Source: Nannochloropsis oceanica (lineage: Eukaryota; Sar; Eustigmatophyceae; Eustigmatales; Monodopsidaceae). Taken from it: DNA of 64,000 nt. The notes below the pieces were generated by a model. It saw nothing but the letters and a program-made list of their open reading frames with translations. It did not search any database and was not told where the DNA came from. Positions 35,387-45,200 of this stretch are shown here, one piece after another. The stretch is taken from the NCBI GenBank assembly GCA_004519485.1, contig CP038124.1, positions 62,001 through 126,000 on the forward strand. Direction: 5' to 3'. Made by a program: the position numbers and the translations under genes. Each line of letters starts with the position of its first letter. Position 1 is the first letter of the stretch.

Positions 35387-36426
35387 AAAAGGAAAGCATA
35401 CGCATCTATGACAGCAGCATAGTGTCACGCGACATTCGTTGCTCCTTCTATTCATTTGTTTTATCATGCTCATCCCCTCGATAATGTAGCCTTACCACTG
35501 GTCTCTTCTTCCATCTTTCTTGCTCTCTCTACCTCTAACATACATGAGCTGCTTAGAGGTGCATATCGCGTACATTCCAAATACCTATCTACACAGCGCA
35601 GAGGGTCAACCGTCCCTCATCCATCCAACCTGATAAAGTATGCAGTTATCCTCCTGTGAATCAGGCTCCGAAGTTTCGCGGGAAGGGTAAGAGCTTTCGC
35701 TGTCTCGATGTTCCGCTTTCACGAACACTGCGAACACACTGCGGCGTGTTATAACGACGATTAAACTTTACACGGGGTTTTCTCCAAAATGGCGGTTACA
35801 TTAACACAATAATTAAATCCTCTATTGTTACGAGATAAATTTAATTGGTTGTAGTCCCTGCAACATGAAGAAGTCCGTCTGATTTGATGAATGACGAAAC
35901 CAACCTAGGAAGGAGGGCATGCCATTCTCTTCCCGGGGAATAATTTCCTTCGTTTTTTGAAATACGTATCTCCGACAAAATAATCGCGTCTTATATTGTC
36001 GACGGTGGCCGACTGTGGTCGTCCCAGTTTGAGTTGTTTGGTCACAAAAGACAGGAAGAAGCGAGATTGTACGTCCTGATTTCACATATAACCTAGCTTC
36101 AAAATTTTGGTTCTGCTCTTTTTCTCGGCCGGTGTGTACACTGGGAGTAGAAATACCTTGATTTGAATTACAGGCGGCCTGCCCCCTTTACTGCCCACAG
36201 CCCCAACCCCGATGCGCGAGCATTCACCTGGCACGTGCCAACATCCCGCGGCACTAAGAAACTTTGCCGTCTATTTAGAAGGTGGCATCGTATTTAATCG
36301 CACCGAGCCTCTGACTTGCTATCGAAAGTTTGAATGATGTCGCAACGACCAGGGCGCCTTGTCAGACTCATCACCCTTTCCCCACCCTATTGGCAAGTTT
36401 CAACGACCAAGAAATAGGCAGGACTA
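35387..36426. other. Intergenic, no gene seen
   Basis: Moderately AT-rich DNA without GGGA tracts. A minus-strand open frame of 85 codons (36085-35828) has ordinary composition but no recognisable motif. The right end is the upstream region of the oxygenase-like gene. Confidence 0.4.
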
Positions 36427-38427
36427 ATGGCGCAGCTTGGACTGACTGGTCGAGCCGGGGCCATTCTGCTACTGGCGATTGCCACCAGCAACCTCCACGG
36501 CATTGCGGAGGGGAAGACAGCGACGACAATTCTTGCTCACCCGGCAACAGCGGCGCGCGACGTGATCCTGACGGCCGATGGTTCCAGCCCATCTCCTCAC
36601 TCAAATTCAATCCTCGCCACTGAGCCTGCCTCGGGCCTCTTCTACCTTGACAACATCGTGGACGAAGCTTCCATTACCATGCTCAAAACCCGTTTCAATC
36701 TGACAATGCAAACGGCTTCGGTGGATGGCCGTAGAATGATGGACGTGCCAATTGGGGTTGTGGCCAGGCTCGGGACAGCGCTACAGTATCGTCGCCTTGA
36801 TTCAGTGATATTGCATGGTAATGATGCCAGTGACGACAACGACAAGTATTTCAAGCACGGCCAAGCGCGATTTCAGCTGCCTATCCAGGAGCACAAAAAC
36901 GGGTTTGGGAACCACAAGGATCACTATTACCAGACCACTCTGCATGAAAAGCACGTGGTAGTAGAAGGCCAAGTGGGAATTCTCTACTTGGATGGCGACG
37001 GTCAAATGATTTTTACGAACGACGAGACCAAAGCGGAGACCTCCATTGGCATTGTTGCAGGGCGCTTTATCGCCTGGAATAACGCAGCCTTTACTCATCG
37101 CGTGGTGCACGGGCCGTTCAATATCATGCGGCGTATGATGGGACCTATGACATGGAATAATGTGGCTCAGGAGGAGACGCCCAAAGATGGTATTGCTCAG
37201 ATCTATGGTGGCTTGTTGAGTGTGTGTGGCGGAACTTCCCCTGCTCAATGTACAAACCTGACTGATTACCGGTGCGATGGAAATACCTATGTAAGCACCA
37301 GCGGAGGAAACACCAGCTGGTTTGACTGCGCGAGTTTTTGTGACGATAATATCGGCACCACTTTAGGGTATGGTCAATTTGACAGCACCAATAGCGTATG
37401 CTACTGTGGAGGCAATACTTCGTGCCCTCTTTTCACACCTGATCTTGGCTTCATCCAATTCATGTACAATAGCGGTGACGAAGACTGTCCAACTTTGACA
37501 GTGTCGCCCACACAACAGCCTTCTACACAGCCCTCCAACAGCCCCTCTGGCGCTACTGGCGCTCCCACCTCCTATCCTACCTTTGCCCCGCCGCCGCCCG
37601 ACGCACCTGTCGAGATCCTGGGGCAAGGATTCGTGTGCGGGCCAGAGGTCACCCTTGTCAGTAGACGTCATGCCATGGCAGCATCAGGGGCCGATATGGA
37701 GAGGACGGAGCGAGAGAAGCAGGCAGGAGAGGAGTTCTTATCGGAAATTGGCCGGGACTATCATCAGCAACAGGGCGCCTTGGATGCTGCATGGACACCG
37801 GAGACCTGTTTTGCTGCCTGCGCTCAGCGATTGGGTAATCCTCCTTCCTTCGTGATCAATATCTACAATGACGGCGGACAGCAAGTGTGCACCTGTTGTC
37901 GCTCCTGCGATGGGACCCGCTATGTCCCTTCTGCCCAAACCTTTGCAGCATGTGGAGGCGTTGCAATGAATCTGAGCCTCACGGCTAAGGCGAGCCGTGC
38001 AAAGGTCGGTGCACGGCGTGGGGGCAAGATTACGTACACCGTCCGACTCAAGAACAGGCAGGCGTTTGAAAGTGGGGTCGGCATGCGCATAGTCCTGCCC
38101 CCTCACATGACTTATGTCAGGAGCAAATCCAAGCCCCCGGTGTACAGCAATGTCTCGTTGTCGGCCGCAGGTATGGGCAGGTTGTTGTTGCAGCAAGGTC
38201 AGAAATGGGGGGCCTCGGCTGCTGCTAATGACACCCTCGTCGATTGGCCCGTGGTGCCCATGCCTGCTAAAAAGCGACGCAGGTTTATAGTCTACATGCG
38301 CGTGAAAGAGAGCGCACCGGTAGGGACATCGTTGGTGTTCACGAGCTATGTCTACCAAAGCACTCCCACGGGCATCACCTTTTGTGATAAATACGCCGAG
38401 GACTTGACGGTGTTAGTCAAAAAATAA
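36427..38427 (+). CDS. Secreted 2OG-Fe(II) oxygenase-like protein with Cys-rich and DUF11-like domains
   Basis: One uninterrupted exon of 666 codons. A signal peptide lies near residues 10-25 (AGAILLLAIATSNLHG). The first domain (about 60-245) looks like a double-stranded beta-helix oxygenase: HKD at 163-165 fits the HxD iron motif, GQVGILYLDGDG follows, and a distal His in FTHRVVHG (H224 or H228) with Arg225 nearby. A Cys-rich module (about 270-355, CDGNTYVST..CASFCDD..CYCGGNTSC) resembles a WSC-type carbohydrate-binding domain. A Pro/Ser/Thr stalk, a second Cys-rich module (about 455-520) and a DUF11-like beta-domain (about 525-665, GGKITYTVRLKN..IVLPPHMTYV) complete it. It may hydroxylate cell-wall or secreted proteins. 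The lack of introns is unusual here. Confidence 0.7.
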   Translation: MAQLGLTGRAGAILLLAIATSNLHGIAEGKTATTILAHPATAARDVILTADGSSPSPHSNSILATEPASGLFYLDNIVDEASITMLKTRFNLTMQTASVDGRRMMDVPIGVVARLGTALQYRRLDSVILHGNDASDDNDKYFKHGQARFQLPIQEHKNGFGNHKDHYYQTTLHEKHVVVEGQVGILYLDGDGQMIFTNDETKAETSIGIVAGRFIAWNNAAFTHRVVHGPFNIMRRMMGPMTWNNVAQEETPKDGIAQIYGGLLSVCGGTSPAQCTNLTDYRCDGNTYVSTSGGNTSWFDCASFCDDNIGTTLGYGQFDSTNSVCYCGGNTSCPLFTPDLGFIQFMYNSGDEDCPTLTVSPTQQPSTQPSNSPSGATGAPTSYPTFAPPPPDAPVEILGQGFVCGPEVTLVSRRHAMAASGADMERTEREKQAGEEFLSEIGRDYHQQQGALDAAWTPETCFAACAQRLGNPPSFVINIYNDGGQQVCTCCRSCDGTRYVPSAQTFAACGGVAMNLSLTAKASRAKVGARRGGKITYTVRLKNRQAFESGVGMRIVLPPHMTYVRSKSKPPVYSNVSLSAAGMGRLLLQQGQKWGASAAANDTLVDWPVVPMPAKKRRRFIVYMRVKESAPVGTSLVFTSYVYQSTPTGITFCDKYAEDLTVLVKK

Positions 38428-38775
38428 AAATTATACCCCGATCACGGGAAAAGGATTCGCCCACCGGGGAATGAAAGTAACATGGTATCCTAACGTAAAG
38501 GAGTCGGGAGACATACATCAACGGGTGGAAAGAGACAATTTCCAGAATATTTGTAGCATGAAGGTTGAGAACGCAAGCGGTGCAACATAGAGAGAAAGAA
38601 ATAGCGGGATAGCGGGGGAGCGAAGAGAAGTAGGGAACAATGTTGAGTGAGACCTAAAATTGGGCAAAAAATCGACGTGAGTATGTTTCGATTGAAAGTC
38701 ATACAGACGAAAAGTTAAGCACATCCTCTTGACCTGATAGCGGACATGCTTATGCCATTGATCGCCTCACTTTGA
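38428..38775. other. Short intergenic stretch
   Basis: Between the oxygenase-like gene and the Fanzor-like fragment. No coding exon that could supply the missing upstream part of a Fanzor protein is visible. Confidence 0.4.
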
Positions 38776-39093
38776 AGTTCAGAGGAATGCCTTCCATTGG
38801 AAGGTGGAGGAGGAGGCGGAGGCGGTGGAAGCAGAGGAGGAGGAGGCGGAGGCGGAGGAGGCGGAGGAGGAGGAGGAGGCGGAGGAGAACGAGGACGAGG
38901 CAGAGGAGGAGGTCATGAGCGGGCCATCCGAGGACTGTATTGGTGTGACACCTGTGAACAGTTCGTGTCCCGGGACGGCAATGGGGCACGTAACATCCTA
39001 CGGGTGTACAGGAGTATGGTCCGTGGGGAAGCTCGTCCCCATGATCTTCGCTTTGGTCAAGCGCGGCAAGATATGCGGGCACTCTATGTGTAG
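38776..39093 (+). pseudogene. Fanzor/TnpB-like C-terminal fragment
   Basis: The frame ends with RGLYWCDTCEQFVSRDGNGARNILRVY and about 35 more residues. CxxC followed by RDxNxAxNI is the zinc-ribbon/RuvC-III signature of TnpB and its eukaryotic Fanzor relatives, RNA-guided nucleases carried by transposons; the D of RDxN is a catalytic residue. Upstream in the same frame is a long Gly/Arg stretch from a GGA/GGC repeat, then a stop before 38776. The first CxxC pair and the rest of the nuclease are not seen within 350 bp. I read it as a truncated remnant, possibly a small expressed gene. No left or right element ends were recognised. Confidence 0.55.
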
Positions 39094-39487
39094 CGTTCCC
39101 GCTGACCTCCTCTTTTATCCTCCTTCCCCTTCTCCTCCTGGCCCTGTGTGGGCCGTCCGGGGACTTTGCCTTGTCAAAAAACCTGTCAAAGTCGCTAGAA
39201 AAACTCGCACAAGGAAATAAGGGATGAATATGCAACATTTTATTGTTGGAAGGCTCCTCCTCGTATGCAAGTCCTCGAGGACGCAGGTTGCATGCGATAG
39301 TTCTAGAGGGATGTAGGAACAGAAAAAAAGAGCTAAATGATGTAGGGTGGTATGGCTATGTGCCACTTCGGCGAGATCCAACCGCGCACTTGTTCATTAA
39401 CTCAACCCCTCTCTCTAAAATATGCCCTCAAGTACTCACAAGTCCCCCCTTCACACACACGTACATACGAAGGCAGCAAATTCTACT
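39094..39487. promoter_or_regulatory. Upstream region of RRP4
   Basis: About 0.4 kb before the RRP4 start codon. No named element recognised and no coding exon is seen. Confidence 0.3.
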
Positions 39488-41591
39488 ATGGCAGTGCGCG
39501 TATCGGTCGTGGCCAGACGGCCCGGCGAAACAAGTCTCGCTCCTCACAAGTAAGTCTCCTCTCTCTCTCCCTCCATGCCATCCCTTTCCTATCCCGTTGC
39601 CTCCTCTGTCTCCCTCACCAACATCTCCCCACATCCCAAACACAAATCTGTAGAACATTCGACACCCTCGCACACATTGCCGAGGCCGTGGTGGCCGTGC
39701 CAGGGCAAGTGTTGATCGAAGCCGATCGGGACAAGGAAGGCGGGCTTGCCTTCATTCGCGGGCACGGCACTTACCAAGAAGAGGATGACGTTGCACCAGC
39801 AGCAGCAATGGAGGAGGAGAGAGAGAGAAGGGGAGGAAAGGTTCGACTTTGTGCGTGCAATGGCGGGATAATAGAGCGGGTGAATAAGCTCGTGACAGTG
39901 CTCCCACCCAAGACACGGTATCAGGTAGGGCGGGAGGGAGGAAGGGAGGAGGGATTAAGAGGGGAGAGAGATTCGAGAGTAGAGAAGGAAAGGTAAATCA
40001 ACTGACATACACAATTCTGTATGCAGCAAATACGGTGAGGCGTTCGGAGACCGCGATCATGAAAATTCATTTTCTCTCGACCACCTCCCACCCACCCACC
40101 CACCCTCCCTCCCTCCCTCTCTCCCTCCTTCCAGGGCGCGATCGGTGACCTGGTGGTGGGCCGCATCACCGAGGTGGGAGCCAAGCGCTGGAAGGTAGAC
40201 TTAAGAGGGCACAAGGTGAGGGAGGGAGGGAGGGAGGGTGGGAGGGAGGGCATAGAGGGGGTGGATGAGGTATTCGATCGGAGAGAGTGAATGGAGGGAG
40301 TGAAGGCTTACATACCACCTTGTCTTGTCCTCTTTTCCTCCCTCTTTCTCTCCCTCCTCGTCAACAGGACGCCGTTCTCCAGCTCTCCGCCGTCATCCTT
40401 CCCGACGGCCTGCAGCGCATCCGGGGCCACGAGGACGTGCTCCAGATGCGACGGTTCTACCAAGAAAAGGACCTTATCAGCGCCGAGGTCCAAAACATCA
40501 TGGTCAGCCCTGCCAGCCTCCCTCCTTCCTCTCTCTCTCCGTCTTCACTACTCACCTCCCCCCTCCTCTCCCTCCCTCCCTTTTTTTCTGTCTGCGCTCA
40601 ACCCCTTCCCTCCCTCCCTCCCTCCCTCCCTCCCTCCCTCCCTCCCTCAGAGCGACGGTACTGTTCACCTCCACACCCGGACCGTGCGCTACGGCAAACT
40701 GCAGAACGGCCTACTCGTCTACGTCCGCCCCTCCCTCGTGCGGAGAAGCAAGCACCACTTCATCACGCTGCCTCGACAGGGGGTGGATGTCATCCTGGGT
40801 ATGCCGATGCCTTCCCTCCCCCCCTCCCCCCTTCCCTCCCTCCCTCCCTCCCTCCATTTACTAAGCTCTCCCTTCCTCCCTCCCTCCCTCCCTCCCTCCC
40901 TCCCTCCCTCCCTCCCACCCATCCTGTCTCCTTCTCAGGCGTCAATGGCTATGTCTGGGTGTCCCGTTCCCTTTCCCTTTCCAGGGAGGGAGGGTTGGAG
41001 GGAGGGAGGGAGGAGGAGCTACAGACGGGAAAAGCAGAGGCGAGTCCAGTATATCTCAGTCATCCTCTCGCCTACCCCTCCCCCCCTCCCTCCCTCCCTC
41101 CTCCTCTGCCACCTTCTCCTTCTTCTTCTCCTCACATAGAACTCTGTGCCTCATCCTTCGGGGACATTCCCTCCCTCCCTCCCTCCCTCCCTCCCTCCCT
41201 CCCTCCTTCCCTCAGGTCCTCCTCGCCCTCCAAGGCGCCCACGCTGCCCGTCCCACCACCAGTCAGGAGCGGCTGCAGATAGCCCGGGTCCGAAACGCTC
41301 TGCTGCTGCTGGATCAGGTGGGAGGGAGGAAGGTTGTTCATTTAATTGACTTGGAATTCCTCATACGCCCTCCCTCCCTCCCTTCCTTCCTCCCTCCCTC
41401 CCTCCCTCCAGGCCTTCCTCTCCATTTCCTCCGAAACGATCGAGCGCGTATGCGCCGTGTCGGAGGCCCTTGCCCTCCCTCCCGCACACCTTCTCTCCCC
41501 TACCGGCGCTCAGGCCGTGCTGGCAATCCTCTTGAACGAGGACGAGGGCTGGGGGGAGAAAGGGGAAAAGGACAAGCGATTGAAGAGCTAG
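39488..41591 (+). CDS. RRP4: RRP4 (EXOSC2), S1/KH subunit of the RNA exosome
   Basis: RRP4 forms part of the RNA-binding cap of the exosome, which processes and degrades RNA in nucleus and cytoplasm. Exons 39488-39549, 39654-39924, 40135-40215, 40368-40502, 40651-40798, 40939-40958, 41216-41317 and 41412-41591 join in exact phase to 332 residues. Family hallmarks: FIRGHGTY near the N-terminus, GIIERVNKLVTVLPPKTRY, GDLVVGRITEVGAKRWKVD (S1 domain), DLISAEVQNIMSDGTVHLHT, YGKLQNGLLVYV and a C-terminal KH-region (VILGVNGYVW, then RVRNALLLLD). An Ala/Glu/Arg insert with acidic residues follows the first motif. Exon 6 is only 20 nt and its donor (GTGTCC) is weak, so that junction is least certain. 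Confidence 0.94.
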
Positions 41592-41994
41592 CACAAGCCG
41601 GAAAGGACTGAGGGAGGGAGGGAAAGAGGACTAGAAGGAGGGAGAGGGGAGCTGAAGGAATACCAAATCCAGGCGCGGAAAGCTCTAAATTAAACCAAGA
41701 TTAAGACAGCCCTGCCTGGGCTGTGTCTCTGAGTGCGTTTCTTCTTTACTCTCTTGTAATATCTTTGTCTTAATTTGCCCCCTTTTCCCTTTTTTTCTCC
41801 TTCTTCTTCTTTACCTCCTCCTCCTCTTCCTCCTCCTCCTCCTCCTCCTCCTCCTCCTCCTCCTCCTCCTCCTCCTCCTTCGCCCTCTCCATCTCTTCCC
41901 TCCCTTCCATTCTTCCCCCCCCCCCTCCTTAAGCTCCATCTCCTTTTTCACTGCTTCTTTCTTCAATCTTCCTTGTCTTCTTTACGTCCCTGTA

Positions 41995-42027
<33 letters not shown>

Positions 42028-42273
42028 ATTGCTACTGCTCCTCCTTCTGCTGCTGTTGCTGTTGCTGCTCCTGCTGCAATTACTTTTTTGAGTCGCCATC
42101 ATCGTCATCGTTCCTTCCCCTCCTCTTTCTCCCTCCCCCCCTCCCTCGTTCCCTGCCTCCCTCCCTTCCTCCTCTCTCCCTCGCTCCTCGTTGACTGCGA
42201 TTGTCTGTCGTAACTTTCCCTTTCAGCCAGTCCTCTCCCCTCCCTTCCCTCCCTCCTTCCCTCCCTTCTTCCT
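41592..42273. repeat. Convergent 3' region with CTC and CTG repeats
   Basis: The 3' flanks of RRP4 (+) and the repeat-protein gene (-). It includes a (CTC)n run at about 41816-41880 and CTG runs at about 41998-42070. No gene is recognised. Confidence 0.7.
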
Positions 42274-45200
42274 CTACGCCTTGGGCGTCTTCTTTTTCTT
42301 CCCACTTCCACTGCCACCAGGCCCGCCCTCCTTTCCGCCCTCCTTCCCTCCCCCCCCTCCACCACCAGTGCTGCCCTTCTTGTTGTGGCTGCTGCTCTCT
42401 TCAGCCATGAGCTCAGCGGCGATGCGCTCGGCCTCTGCAACCTAGAGAGGGAGGGACCGAGGGAGGGACCGAGGGAGGGACCGAGGGAGGGATGGGGTGA
42501 GTAGTTTGCTACTGCTGGTGCGGTGACTGCTGTAGCTGCTATTGCCTCTGAGAGGGGGAAAAATAGGAAGATAGGTGAGGAGTGACAATGAGACATAGCA
42601 CGCCTCCCTTACTCTTTCCGCCCACCTTCTCCCTCCCTGCCTCCGTCCCTCCCCACCTTAGCTGCGAGGTCGTCTTTCACCGCCTTCCCGCCCTCTTTCC
42701 CTCCCCCCCCTGCTGCTACCACTGCGGGTGCTCCTGCTGCTGCTGGTGCTGCGGGTGGTGTGGCCTCCTCCTTCTTCTCGCTTTTCGCTGAAGCGGAGGA
42801 GGAGGAAGAAGAAGAAGAAGAGGAGGAGGAGGAGGGGAAGGAGGGAGGGGTAGGCTGGTGTTGCTGCTGCTGCTGCTGCTTCTTCTCTTCCACTTTCTGC
42901 TTCAGCCTCTCCTTTGTCGACTCAGCGGAAGGTTTTCGCTGAGTCGAGGGAAGGAGGGAAGAAGGAAGGGCGGAAGGGAGGGAGGGAGGGAGGGAGGAAA
43001 GATGAGTTGTCGACGGGGAAAAGAGCGATCTTTGCTGGGTCGTCTTCCCTCCCTCCCTCCCTCCCTCCCTCCCTCCCTCCCTCCCTCCCTCCCTCCCTCC
43101 CCTCCCTCCCTCCCTCCCTCCCTCCCTCCCTCCCTCCCTCCCTCCCTCCCTCCCTCCCTCCCTCCCTCCCTCCCTCCCTCCCTCCCTCCCTCCCTCCCTC
43201 CCTCCCTCCTCCCTTCCCTCATTCCTCACCGCTCGCAGGCGCTTCTCCTCCTTTTCGTCCTCCTTCTCGAGAACGTCATAATCTGACCCCATGAGCTCAA
43301 AGCCTTCCTCCCTCACTGCCTGCAGCTCCTCCTCCACCCGCTCCTTGATACTGAAGGGAGGGAGAGAGGATAAGAAGGAAGGAGAAAGGAAGATTCAACA
43401 CATTTTTTGGGGGAAGGAAAAGCAAGCCCAAGCCACCACACGTGAGGGAGGGAGGGAGGGAGGGGCAATACTCACGCCATCATGATCTCGAGCTCGACCT
43501 CATCGCACTTCCCCTCCTGATACAACGTCTCCATCTCCTCGATGGCCGCCGTCACCTTCCCCGACAGCTCCCGCGCCGGCAGCACGCGCTTTTCCAATAA
43601 GGTGGTTAGTCTGGAGGGAGGGAGGGAGGGAGGGAGGGAGGGAGGGAACGAGAGGGGTTGTGGAAGTCTTTCAATCTTTCCTTGTCCTTCTTCCAGCCCA
43701 TGACATCCCTCCCTCCCTCCCTCCCTCCCTCCCTCCCTCCCTCCCTACTTGGTGGTCTGCGGCATGTTGTCGTCCTTCTTGATCGTCTCGTCGTACTTGT
43801 CGATCGTGGCCTCCATCACCAGCACGGGCCGGACTGAGGGAGGGAGGAAGGGGGAGTGAGGTCCAAAGCATCATTCGTTCGAGGAGGAGGGACGGCCACT
43901 TAGAAATCAGTTGGGGAGGGAGGGAGGGAGGGAGGGAGGGAGGGAGGGAGGGAGGGAAGACGTACAGTGCGGCTGGAGCTTTTCCCAAACGTGCTCGAGC
44001 TTGTCCCCGAGGGAGGGGAGGAGGACGTTCGCCTCCTCCTTAATGCTCGCCAAGCGCTTTTCGATCCGCTTCTTCACGCTGAGGGGGAGGGAGGGAGGGG
44101 GGGAAGGAGGGTTTGTGAGCTTGCCCTCAGGCATCGCCCTCCTCCCTCCCTCCCTCCCTCCCTCCCTCCCTCCCTCCTGCCGTACGTCAAGAGCGCCTCA
44201 TACACCTCCAGGGGCAGTTTGCCCTCCTCGTAGACCTTCTGAGCCTCCAGGGCGTTGCCGGCCAGGTTCTAGAAAGGGAGGGAGGGAGGGAGGGTGAGGA
44301 GGGGAGGTGGCGGGAAGTAAAGTTTGTGAGAGATGTGGGTGTTTGAATGATGGGCTTGAGGAGCCGGTAGATATGGCGAGGGAGGGAGGGAGGGAGGGAG
44401 GGAGGGAGGGAGGGGCGGCGCACCTTGTCGAAGCTCATCATAGGGACACCCTTGCGGAGGATGAGGGAGAGGAAGCTGGGGAGGGAGGGAGGGAGGGAGG
44501 GAGGGAGGGAGGGAGGGAGGGAGGGAGGGAGGGAGTGGGGGAATCAGATCAGGGCAACAGCACGGCTATAGCAGGAGAGAAAAAGAGGACAAAAGGGAGG
44601 GAGGGAGGGAGGGAGGGAGGGGAGGGAGGGAGGAGGAGCGTACCGTTGACGAGGGGTGAGCTCATCCTCTGTCTTCTCGATGAAGGCGTCGTAGCTCCGG
44701 ACGATGCGATCGGCCTCCATACACATCTTGACTGAGGGAGGGAGGGAGGGAGAAGAAATAAGTTGGAATCCGGTCGGTGGAGGGAGGGAGGGAGGAAGGG
44801 CGATGGATGGGGAGGTGGAGCAGCAGCAGCGAATGCAGACAAGAAGGGAATCAAGACGGGGAGGGGAGGGAGGGAGGGAGGGAGGGAGGGAGGGACGTAC
44901 ATAGCTGTTGCTGGGGGCCCATGACCATATGAAAGACCTTAAAGTCCGGGTCAATGCGCACCGCCTCTGTCTCCACCGCCTTTTTCTCCTCCTCCAGCCT
45001 ATGCTTCACGCTGTGGAAAGGAGGGAGAGGGAGAGAGGGAGGGAGGGGTAGGACTCTCAACCTAATTTATCACATCCTCCCTCCCTCCCTCCCTCCCTCC
45101 CTCCCTCCCTCCGCCTCACCCCATGAAACACTCGTATTCGTCGAGGGAAATCTTGCCGTCCTTGTGCAGAGCCTCGATGGGGATGCCCTTCATTTGCTGC

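Noticed and set aside
35828-36085. 85-codon minus-strand frame after the gap
   Set aside because: No motif, no signal or membrane segment and no supporting exons; kept only as a note.
38804-39220. Acidic Glu/Ala-rich frame overlapping the Fanzor-like fragment
   Set aside because: It is the GGA/GGC repeat read in another frame; the alternative frame holds the conserved WCDTC and RDGNGARNI motifs.
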